DNA from: Siderastrea radians
Taxonomy: Eukaryota > Cnidaria > Anthozoa > Scleractinia > Rhizangiidae
Length of the DNA stretch: 64,000 nt
NCBI GenBank assembly: GCA_964017195.1
Contig: OZ024897.1
Span: 3,701,409 to 3,765,408, forward strand
Reading direction: 5' to 3'
Each line of letters opens with the position of its first letter. Position 1 is the stretch's first letter. A program made the position numbers and the translations under genes. The notes under the pieces were generated by a model. The model was not told where the DNA came from. It saw only the letters and a program-made list of their open reading frames with translations, and made no database searches. This document shows positions 56,014 to 64,000 of this stretch, one piece after another.

Positions 56014-59000
56014 AATTTGGGTTTGCCAACACTAGTTGGGTAACATTAGTTTGACGTATGAAAAAACCATAATCAGTTTCAAGGGAAGAACTTGAGTTGC
56101 AATCCATTTCCATCCTAACCATCCGCGGCAGTCAAACACACTTATTTATAGCTTCATTAGTAGTAGTATTAGCATCAGTATTAGCATTAATATTGATATT
56201 AGTATTAGCATTAGTATTAGTATAATTATTTTCTTCTCCTAAGTTTCCTCGTATACCAGTAAATCTACTCCCAAGTACTAACTCCTTAGGCTGGTTAAGA
56301 CGGGCCTGGAGGGCGCCGTCCTTTAATAGTTCTGCAAAAGTTTCCTCCTAGTAGGTTGTTCAAGGTCACAATGATTGATTGACTGTTTAATTATATTTTA
56401 TGGGTGTAGGGACGGAAGAGGGCTTATGTTTTAACGTTGGTTTCTTAGGGACATAGCTAAGTTGTTGCAATGCCTCCACCACGCTCATATTTGGTGGTTT
56501 TAGGGGACCCTAGAAGGAGTTTGATGGGAGATTAAACTTTACATGCATTGAAAAATGGTGGCCCGACCGATTGTTGTACTCGTAAATTTTCAAGAGGTTT
56601 TTGGACATTATACGGATCAAAGTACACATTTGAAAAGGTGAAAACAAATGGAAAAGCTATAGAAAACTCTATCCAAATGGACTGGACATTGGACGGCTCA
56701 AAGTAACGATTTAATTGTTGCCTTCATAGCATTTTCCTCAAAGAGAAGGCTTATCCTAATGTCAGCAACTGAATACTGAGGCATAGATGTCGGGCCTTGG
56801 ACTTCCTGAGCCTTTTAAAAACCTTTTCTAAATAAGACAAGAAAGTAAATTCCCGGAGTAAATTACACGCATGATAATGAAATTATTTGGTTAAGACTGT
56901 GCATGATTAAGTTCAGACTGATTACTCCATTATTTACGCATTTGAAATCTAGCTCCTATAAAGAGGGAATAAAAACACAAGAATCTACACTGGGTTAATT
57001 TTGTCGAAACAAAAGATTTAGCAGTGAAAACAAGCTTAGACTTCAACAACTGAAATGCAGCTATATAAGAGATTCATTTCAGAGAAACCTTTAAGCCTGG
57101 GCGTTTTGTTGGAGATCACCTTTTGACAAGTAGACACGCAAATACATATACAGGTAACGCAATTTTATAAAAGGCATGACAGTTGCTGTATTGTAAAATA
57201 CTCAGAATACTGAAAATGCGAGGGCTGTAAGAGAATTTAGAGGTTTAATTCTAACAACTACTGTTTGGTTTGAAGCTCTTTCAGGTTGTCACTTTTGCTA
57301 TATGTATTTTTTTGGTAATTTCGAAAACAGATCTCGCAAAATATATTTATAATACCTAATAGAAAATGAACCTAGTGGTTCACGAATTAACTCCAGCTTG
57401 AAAGGGCCTGTCTTTGATTAACCACAGGTTTTCTTGTCAAACTGGCGACGCCTGAGCTGCTTGGTCCCTCCGTTTTCTGGAAAATACTCACCAAAAGTGA
57501 AACAAGTAAATAAAGTTGGCGTTTAGGAATAAAGAACTCCCAGAAACGCAGTACTGAGACCCTGAAAATGACTTTAAGTCCCTCATTCATGACTTTCAAT
57601 AGGCACAACGCCGTAAACTAAGGAATTTCCTACCCTTTAGAACGGCTCTTGATTGAGATACGAGCAAATCCAGATAGTTATTTGCTGAAAAAGAACAAAA
57701 TAAGAGCGATTGCAGAATACCCCGCAGCTCCCCCCCCACTAGTGACGTGTCGGAACCCTTTGAGATGCAAATGAACTGCGGGGTATTCTGCAATCTAGCC
57801 TTTTGTTTTGTTTATCTTAACTCATTTGACACTTTCTCGCTTTCCCTTGCAGACTATCCGATCAGGTGTCATCAGTCTAACATGCCTGAGAGGGTAGTAC
57901 TGGGGAGTACACTACCATCCGATAGGGTAGCAACTTTTAAGACAGATGGTATAACATCCCCTTATGTTGCTCCACCAGGATTACTTCACTAATGGAACAA
58001 ACGCGCCTCCACTGGATTCTCAGCAGGACTGGATGTTGTCCCAATCAAATGAAGACAACGGTACAACAACGTTAAGGTTCTATCGCAAGCGAAACACCAC
58101 CGACCAAAAAGATGTTGCTATTGAGGTAAACAATGCCTTGCTAAGTGTGACAAGTCTGCCTAAATAATTTGTTAGAAAATATACCGTAGAACCCCATTCA
58201 TTCGGTCACCAACCGGCCAAAAAAGTCTGGCCGTATTACGGGGTGACGGGTACCCCCGCTCACCCCCCCCCCTTTGCCTGGGGCTGGGTGGGTGGAAGTA
58301 CCGCCCTTTATAAGCTATGTACAGTACAACCAATTTAATCTGGCCGTATCAACGAAGTGAATAACAGGGTTTCCGCATAAGAAAAATGACTGCAAAAGCT
58401 TTTGCACGGGTCAAATTAATGCAGTCGTAATAACGAGGTGGCGGTCTTAACGGTGTGGTCGCGTTAGGATGAGGATCTGCCGCATTAACGTAGCTAGTAT
58501 TTCTGTTGGTTTCTAGCAAGGAAAGTCGATCTTCCTCATTTGGGCTTATCATAACATGAGTGACGTGGAACCTGGTCATTTTGAAAAACATACTTACAGA
58601 GGCTTCCTGAATGTGACGCTCATTCCGGCCGCTTCTACGACGGTTGCGGCAGTAACTGCCACAACATCAATAATGGAAGCGACAATGAGCTCATCAGCAA
58701 TAATGGGCACAGTGGAAACGATGGCATCATCAATGGCAGCGATGACTACATCGACATTGGCAGCAATGACTACATCTACAATGGCAGCAATGACTACATC
58801 AACATTGGCAGCAATGACTACATCGACAATGGCAGCAATGACTACATCTACAATGGCACCAATGACTACATCAACGCCTGTTGTTGCGCCGACAGCAACC
58901 GCACCTACCCCGTCACCAGGTTAGTGTGATGTGAACTGTGCTGTCGTATTTAGATAGATAGATGCTTTATTCTCTTAAAACGTGCAGCCAAGGACTTGGT

Positions 59001-62000
59001 GGCAACGTCGCATTTTGTTCCAAAGCAAGTCACATTTTGTAATACCTAATCTGGTCGTAATAAGCCGTTTTTGTACTTTTGTAATTTGCAAAGAACAATG
59101 CGCGTTTTCCAACAAATTTTTAAAATAGGGTGTTAAACCTGATTAACTAATAAAAATGTTGCCATGTGTGGAAGCATGGTTGACATGAATACCATTTATT
59201 TAGTAATTTAGACGGAATGAGGTAGTTCAGTCTTTTGGAGAGTAATTTTTGACGTAGCGTCTCGCTTAACCTTGGAGCTAGTAAGTGTCTTCATAAACCA
59301 GTTTGTGTTCTTCTACATTGCTACAAAATGCGGCAAATCGTCAAAATATGCAAACACCACATCATGTTTTGTTGTCCGATGTTTGTCTATTGTGGATATA
59401 AAAAAGCTAAGGCTCTATAATTAAGAGCTCCTTCAAATTTCCTTTAAAATCCTCGATCCCGAGGTTTTTTCATCTGGAGCTAAGACCTAATGATCATTAT
59501 CTTAGAATGCCTTGTTAGGACCTCAACACTTTGCTAAGCCTTTCACGCTCCAGTATCTTCAGTATCTCCAAGCTAGAAACTAGCAAGATGAAATTTCGAT
59601 TTAGTTTCATAAGTGGAAACAGATAACAAAAGAAACGGAAGTACTTTAATAGCTTTCACTTGATCACGTTTGCATCATAATGCTTGAAACAAGGACTCAC
59701 TGCAAGATTTTTTATTATCTTTTTTAACAACAGCCAGTTCCTCAGCCGTAGTCACTCCTGAACCAGCCCGACCTGTACATTTCCCCAACTTTGTTCCTTT
59801 CGACAATGGCAAATATAACGCCTCTTGGATGTTCAATAGCAGTGCAGACACGCTACATTTTATGGTAGAAGTGAGGGCCACGGGCTGGATTGGATTTGGT
59901 TTTGCAACTCAAGCCCCGACTGGCATGGTTGGATATGACGTAGCCGTCGGTGGAGTTTTTAATGGTACAGGATACATAGAGGTAGAACGTTTTCCTTAGT
60001 TATCCCGATTTTACGTATGCTAATCGTTTTTTAAAGTAAAATATAAATTTGAATCTATAAAACTCTTTAGTTCCTCGAAGAGTGCGCACTACAGAAGCCT
60101 TTGTTATAGACGTCACACACTTGGAGTTGCATGTACTGATACATACTGTACTTCAGTCTTTTCTTTTATCTCCCTCTGCGACCGTAAAACTTTTCTAAAG
60201 TGGGTGTCCACGCTGGAACCCGGCGAGACAGTTTAATTTTAAGGAACGTTGAGCTGTTCGCTGTGCTATTTACTGAGCAGGGTTTTGTGACTTCATTATT
60301 GAGCTCAAGTAATTGTGAAACTGCGACGTCTCTCCTTGCTACTAGCAACAGTTTCTCTTCGAGACTACTCTCACTGGGATGATCACACTTTATACATGTA
60401 CAGGGTCCCCTCTTCCTTGAATCGAAAACAATGTGCACTTTTTCCTGAATCACAAGGAATCGGTTTTTCTACTAGCTAATGATAGGCTATTGACCGAAAT
60501 GAAGAAATACGCAGCTCCACAGAAAAAGAGTAGCAAGCAATAAACTTGACAGCTCAATAATTTCTTCATCCTCTATCGGTTGTCTTGTGGTGCCCGAAAA
60601 GTTACCAAGATCAGCCAATGCGATGCAGTGAGCTGTCATAGTTTAGTTGACACATAGTTACAATCACAATATATTTGAAAAAACAAATGACTTGCCTATA
60701 ATTGTTTCTCTAGGATTATCTAACAATTAATAGAACCCAACCACGGATGGATTCTCAGCGTGACTGGATGTTAACTTACTCCAGAGAAGAGAACGGTGTA
60801 ACAACTTTGAGGTTTTATCGCAAGCGAAACACCACCGATCAAAATGATACTGCTATTGAGGTAAATATTCTCGTCACGGGCACCAACTGAGCATGTTGAC
60901 TTTCTCTGTAACTAGATGACATTTTTTAAAATGATTCAGTTATAAAAAATTTCTTCACTAACGACGTCAATTTTTCTCTTTATCTTTTAGCAAGGGATGC
61001 CAATTTTTCTCATATGGGCTTACCATAACATGAGCGACGTACAGCCAGGACAGTTTCCAAGGCACAGTTATAGAGGATTTTCGACCGTCACACTTATTCC
61101 TGCAGTTACACCCACAACACCACCGACATCAGCAACGACACCAGGTGGACTTAAATAATTCAATTACTTTATGGGTTCCGCTGAGCCTGTTGACTTATGT
61201 GTCTTCATTGATGATGACTTCTTTGAAGGACAAAATTTGCAGTACCTCGCGAAGACTAGTTAGAGCGGCTTTTGTCTTTTTTCGAGGAAGTTCGAGAATT
61301 ATCATTGTCACGAAACAACAAACCACCGCAGCGTTTCTTAAACCATTTTAATGGTCTACGTTGATCTAATTTTCCCTTGAAATTCTGCCTTCATTTCACG
61401 ATTTCATGGATGGTTTTCGAGTAATCTAAAGCCTTATTTACAGGGTACGATTTTTGCTTACGACTGTCGTATGCGACTTTTGTAGCGCGCGCTGCTAGCG
61501 TCAGGCAAAGATCGTATACAACTCGACAACTCGTTACTCTAAGGCCTAGTTCAGACGCCGTACCTGTCATGTGCCGTACCAAATACATTTTCGCTCCTAG
61601 GTCGTATTAAGCGGCAAGCTTTGTCGTTCCCTGAGATTTTGGCTTGCCTAATTGAAATTTGTCGAAAAAAACTCATTTGGACACCGTAAAACTGCCAAGA
61701 AACTGCGTACTACTTGGTACGGCACATGAGAGGTACGGCGTCTGAACTGGGCCTAACATTTTGATTCTGACTAAGACTGTCGTAGGGTTTTAAAACATTT
61801 TCGTGTTGCGTGCGACTGTCTTAAAAATGCTGTAGGGTCGATTTAGACGGTACGATTTTTCCGTACGACTGTAGTTTGCGACTTGCATTTGCTCACGTCA
61901 TGTCCACAACACGAATCATGTCGACTAAATCAGACGTACAACTTCTTCACGACAGTTGCACACAACACAAAAAATGTCGTAGGATTTTGAAACATGTTTT

Positions 62001-62426
62001 GAAACCCTACGACAGTCGTAGCCACAATCAGAATGCGAGCAGCGCGCGCTTCAAAAGTCGCATACGACAGTCATAACCAAAAATCGTACCGTCTAACTCG
62101 GCCCGTAGGTTTACTTTACACGACACGATTTGTGTTGTAAGCATATCGTATGCAACAAAATCGAACCGTGTAAATCGGCCATAATGTATTTCTATTTTAG
62201 GCCAAGTAACGATTTAATTCGTGAAAAGGTAAACCACAGAGGAGTGCAGATGGTCAAAGTTAGCAGGTTTAAAGCGATTGACGAAGAAACTAAGTGCAAC
62301 AGTCAGTGTCCCAAAGGGGTTTAGGGCTCCAGGGCTGCAGGCTAAAAAATGCACGGCTCCAGGGCTCCAAGACAGAAAACTTGGGGCTAAAGGGCTCCAT
62401 GGTTGTCCTCTAGGGCTCCATTTAGC

Positions 62427-62477
<51 letters not shown>

Positions 62478-64000
62478 CATAATCATAATTTTAGTCCGGG
62501 CCCCAAGTAAAAAATATTTGGGCTCCAGGGATCTGAGGACCCCCATCCTCCTTTGAGACCCTGAAGGGCAATCAGGGCTTGGCCAAGTTCATCAAGGGCT
62601 GCAATTGTTTGTAATGCTCGGCAATCCTCTCTGTTAATTTCTGATCAAGGTACGATTTCTTCAACAAGCGAATTTCAATTTTCTTCAAAGTTTCAAAGGG
62701 CAAAGTGAAAACGTACGTTACAATAGATTATCGTAAAACAAGGTTTGGTTTTGGTTAGAAACTGAATAGAGTCATGTCGGTTGAGAAACATGACACAACT
62801 TTGGTACCAAATGTTACATTTTTGATCAGACATTTGAAGTTTGTGTGACTTTTTCGGGTTGTTTGGCATTCAAAGTACCGTAAAAGCCCCATTAAGCCCC
62901 CCCCCCCCCGTCTCTGTTGAAAGAGAAAGGTTCTTGTAACGACATAACATGCAACTTTTCAGTGATACCAAATTGGGTCTTGTAGACATGGCCACGCTTA
63001 GATGAAAACGACGGTATCATCCTACCGATAACCTTACTCCAAGCCAGTTTTCATATCACGGTATGAATTATCGAGGCATTCGACAACTTACACTTATTCC
63101 TGCTGCACTGACACCAACACTGACACCGAGTAAATTTATTGTAATCATTTTGGTAAAAGACTGCTGGTGGAGGTTTTGTGTGGTCTACATCTCCGATCGC
63201 AATTTCTGTAACTAAAACTCTTGCATAACTTACAAAAAGCTGGTCAGGTCGGCCACAATCTCTTTGTGACTTGAATTACGTGGCATCTCGCCTCACGGTA
63301 ATTGGTTATGAAAGCCACCTCGTTATAACCTTTACTCCTTTTGGCCAAAAGGAAAGGCTCAAGTAGTCTTTTTCTCATGTGAAAGACCTATTCAATTCAT
63401 TCACCCCGGTAAGACGGCCAGATTTCGTTGGCACGTTGGTGCATTGGGTTACGGGTTCCATGTACTCTGTTGAGGAAAATCGTACTGCCGTTGCTATGGC
63501 AGACATCTTTAACCCTTCAAGTGATTTGGATGACTACTGACCAGACCAGGGTGTGGTGAACTCACCTGCAATGAAAAAGTAAAAGACCACTATCGGCGCA
63601 ACGAAGCCTGGCTGTGCCCACTCTCGGTGTGCCATACGTTCGTTCATGGATCAGGTGGATGAGATAAGATCGACAATGACTAGCAAGTTACTGCTATAGG
63701 CTCCATCATAGGCTGACGTGCTACCTTATCCTCCTAAAGTAATTGTATTTAAAAGCCATCGCATATATGCCCTATAATTACCATGAACATTCAAATTCAA
63801 ATCAGTTTAAGCTGCCATAAAAATCAATTTTAAGCTTATATCACGAAAATGATACCCATTTCTTGTCTTTGTCTAGTAAAGCCGCAATTTTCTCATGCCT
63901 TCGATAACAATAGATTCCTTTTACTGTGGCAATCTAATGACCAAACTGACACAATGTTTCAACTAAGGATAATTTTTTTTTCACCAGCCCCTGCTCGACC
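49862..64000 (+). CDS. Secreted multi-module DOMON-domain protein, partial at right edge
   Basis: Exons 49862-50128, 57979-58125, 58517-58919, 59734-59981, 60714-60860, 60991-61144 and 63988-64000 join in one frame of about 460 codons. A signal peptide (MAVLQLCLLALFVVGTKS) is followed by DOMON module 1, a Thr/Met-rich linker, DOMON module 2, a Thr/Pro linker and the start of a further module. DOMON is a beta-sandwich domain that binds heme or sugar in extracellular redox and adhesion proteins. Both modules keep GW.GFGFA, a Met in TGM..YDVAVGG and a His in IWAYHNMSD, the positions used by heme-binding relatives (inference). No cytochrome b561 or monooxygenase domain is in view, so the full architecture is unknown. 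Confidence 0.85.
50129..51798. other. Intron 1 of the DOMON gene, left part
   Basis: AT-rich, without recognisable exons or repeats except short ATATAATAT words at 50595-50635. Confidence 0.5.
51799..54947 (+). mobile_element. 3.15 kb inverted-repeat element with nuclease-like and CXC coding remnants
   Basis: Inverted ends ATAGTCCAGGAAAGTTA / AACTTTATTGGACTAT bound arms of about 200 bp (AAAATGCTTGCAACA, TAAAAGTCAACAAAAATCAA, GCCATGTTTTTATGCAAATT). Inside, on the plus strand, are segments of one decayed protein in order: VIEQTLMRNVNSTGGLSRDI (52840), SIVSGVVAHESVNV (about 53110), HAAGDADFLIG (53458), TDILILLCHQGN...WDIQAACSVLG (53530-53780), and a CXC cluster (54178-54320). I recall this order from many repetitive cnidarian proteins; the superfamily name is unknown to me. 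Stops and frameshifts make this copy dead. A LINE-like tail with TATCTATCTAT is inserted near 53190-53275. Confidence 0.75.
53450..54330 (+). pseudogene. Decayed C-terminal half of the element protein: nuclease-like motif and CXC domain
   Basis: HAAGDADFLIGQSAV and, after a frameshift, ADD / TDILILLCHQ resemble the paired acidic motifs of PIN/FEN-type nucleases (E-GD-AD and DTD; inference). LHALLGCGSTSRLFTIGKAV follows. Further on, 54178-54320 reads LLRVIRCYCKVDCNTARC then SCRKHGLDCSPACGECRG, a Cys pattern (C-x-C-x3-C-x4-C-x-C-x6-C-x3-C-x2-C) of CXC/tesmin-type DNA-binding domains. At least two frameshifts and several stops separate the parts. Confidence 0.65.
55642..55673. repeat. TTTA microsatellite
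   Basis: Seven to eight ATTT units in a row. Confidence 0.9.
55785..56035. repeat. MITE with GTTGGCAAAC arms and an expanded AC microsatellite
   Basis: CATGTTGGCAAAC and GTTTGCCAACATG are inverted around 55858-55905; outer arms CAAACTCAAATTAGTGTG and CACACCAATTTGGGTTTG also pair. The (AC)n run at 55942-56013 sits in the right arm where the left arm has only GTGTGTGT. Confidence 0.8.
56940..57480. repeat. Duplicate of the DOMON pseudogene upstream segment, inside intron 1
   Basis: Same order of words as 36240-36950 (CATTTGAAATCTAGCTCC, TATAAAGAGGGA, AATACTGAAAATGC, ACCACAGGTTTTCT). No DOMON first exon follows before exon 2 at 57979. Confidence 0.7.
57979..58125 (+). CDS. DOMON gene exon 2 (module 1 middle)
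   Basis: 147 nt, phases 0 and 0, donor GTAAAC. It encodes DYFTNGTNAPPLDSQQDWML and LRFYRKRNTTDQKDVAIE. The same-length exon 5 aligns residue by residue. A second acceptor-like TTTCCCTTGCAG lies 125 bp upstream, but its continuation is not open in the right frame. Confidence 0.85.
58180..58500. repeat. Degenerate TA-type repeat in intron 2
   Basis: TACCGTAGAACCCCATTCAT and TCTGGCCGTATTACGG / TCTGGCCGTATCAACG words with a poly-C run at 58263 are of the pogo terminal style. Ends are not well defined. Confidence 0.4.
58517..58919 (+). CDS. DOMON gene exon 3 (module 1 end and mucin-like linker)
   Basis: 403 nt from TTTCTAG to donor GTTAGT. It encodes QGKSIFLIWAYHNMSDVEPG, YRGFLNVTLIP and then a Thr/Ser/Met/Ala linker made of about six AAMTTST(M/L) repeats of 8 residues (24 bp each, 58735-58880). 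Such linkers are usually O-glycosylated (inference). Confidence 0.87.
58950..59045 (-). repeat. Possible LINE 3' tail
   Basis: On the minus strand AAGAGAATAAAGCATCTATC TATC follows a GTTGCCACCAAGTCC body, as in 3' ends of CR1-like LINEs with short tandem tails. Only the tail is seen. Confidence 0.35.
59734..59981 (+). CDS. DOMON gene exon 4 (module 2 first half)
   Basis: 248 nt, entry phase 1, acceptor TTTTTAACAACAG and donor GTAGAA. It encodes a Pro-rich spacer (TPEPARPVHFPNFVPFDNGK), then VEVRATGWIGFGFATQAPTG and YDVAVGGVFNGTGYIE. Confidence 0.88.
60714..60860 (+). CDS. DOMON gene exon 5 (module 2 middle)
   Basis: 147 nt, acceptor TTTCTCTAG and donor GTAAAT. It encodes DYLTINRTQPRMDSQRDWML and LRFYRKRNTTDQNDTAIE. 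Confidence 0.88.
60991..61144 (+). CDS. DOMON gene exon 6 (module 2 end, Thr/Pro linker)
   Basis: 154 nt, acceptor TATCTTTTAG and donor GTGGAC, phase 1 out like exon 3. It encodes QGMPIFLIWAYHNMSDVQPG, YRGFSTVTLIP and a short TPTTPPTSATTP linker. Confidence 0.87.
61541..61757. repeat. MITE with AGTTCAGACGCCGTACC ends
   Basis: AGTTCAGACGCCGTACC and CATGTGCCGTACCAA are inverted at the right end (TTGGTACGGCACATG, GGTACGGCGTCTGAACT). It appears inserted in a GACTGTCGTATGCGAC repeat that begins at 61441. Confidence 0.8.
61832..62105. repeat. MITE with GACGGTACGATTTTT ends
   Basis: GGGTCGATTTAGACGGTACG at the left is inverted at the right (CGTACCGTCTAACTCGGCCC); CGACTGTCGT-like words fill both arms. 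A similar but separate ACACGATTTGTG / AATCGAACCGTGTAAATCGG pair follows at 62115-62180. Confidence 0.75.
62320..62560. repeat. GGGCTCCA-rich tract with an AAT microsatellite
   Basis: GGGCTCCAGGGCTCCA words surround (AAT)n at 62427-62477. The ORFs across it are low complexity. Confidence 0.8.
62986..63129 (+). pseudogene. Relic last exon of a third DOMON module
   Basis: From about 63030 the sequence reads HPTDNLTPSQFSYHGMNYRG then RQLTLIPAALTPTLTP and meets a GTAAAT donor in the same phase as exons 3 and 6. The first part, which should read QG..IFLIWA, is scrambled and has an in-frame stop. No matching first two exons of this module are found between 61145 and 62985. Exon 6 can splice directly to 63988 in phase, skipping the relic. 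Confidence 0.7.
63130..63987. other. Intron between DOMON relic and next module
   Basis: No exon or recognisable repeat is visible until the acceptor at 63987. Confidence 0.5.
63988..64000 (+). CDS. DOMON gene exon 7, first bases at window edge
   Basis: A TTTTTTTTCACCAG acceptor precedes CCCCTGCTCGACC, which after one carried base reads PARP, as in EPARPVHF at the start of exon 4. It marks the beginning of another DOMON module. Confidence 0.65.

Noticed and set aside
60166..60453. 95-residue minus-strand ORF opposite the DOMON intron
   Set aside because: No splice signals, no recognised family and low similarity to coding sequence; likely chance.
62214..62556. ORFs with poly-Ile runs
   Set aside because: They cross the AAT microsatellite in both directions.

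Overview
The window looks like nuclear DNA of a cnidarian, most likely a reef-building (scleractinian) coral. It is AT-rich, its genes are split by long introns with GT-AG junctions, its main recognisable gene is an animal kinase suppressor of Ras, and more than half of the non-exonic sequence is recognisable repeat: TTAA-flanked and TA-flanked inverted-repeat elements, tRNA-like repeats, minisatellites and frequent TACATGTA words. The taxon is an inference from repeat and gene style, not a match.

Region 1 (1-27740, minus strand) is the 5' two thirds of a kinase suppressor of Ras (KSR) gene. I could join 12 exons with compatible phases, from the ATG at 27740 leftwards: the CA1 region (exons 1-3), a Ser/Pro-rich linker (4-5), the atypical C1 zinc finger (6-8), a 14-3-3-type site plus Ser/Thr/Pro region (9) and three short exons (10-12). 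They give about 575 codons. The kinase domain should lie left of base 1. The introns hold a 5.3 kb TTAA-flanked element with about 780 bp inverted ends (5843-11155), a TA-type element carrying a nested piggyBac-like MITE (11959-13547), a 46-bp minisatellite (13794-14626), and a 5.3 kb element with several nested insertions (15064-20365).

Region 2 (27741-49861) is mostly intergenic: small palindromic MITEs, a TTCA tetranucleotide array, a weak two-exon minus-strand gene fragment near 33.3-33.6 kb, a frameshifted DOMON first exon (37683-37941), a fold-back element (39660-41190), a 64-bp satellite (42407-43233) and pogo-like and other MITEs.

Region 3 (49862-64000, plus strand) is a secreted, multi-module DOMON-domain gene that runs off the right edge. 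Exon 1 carries a signal peptide. Two complete DOMON modules are each built from three exons in the same phase pattern and are followed by Thr-rich linkers. A third module survives only as a decayed last exon, and the first bases of another module begin at 63988. Intron 1 holds a 3.15 kb inverted-repeat element (51799-54947) with a decayed coding region that combines a nuclease-like acidic motif and a C-terminal CXC cysteine cluster. It is the same family as the 15064-20365 element in the KSR gene. Segments upstream of the DOMON pseudogene are duplicated inside intron 1 of the DOMON gene, so the locus has a history of segmental duplication.
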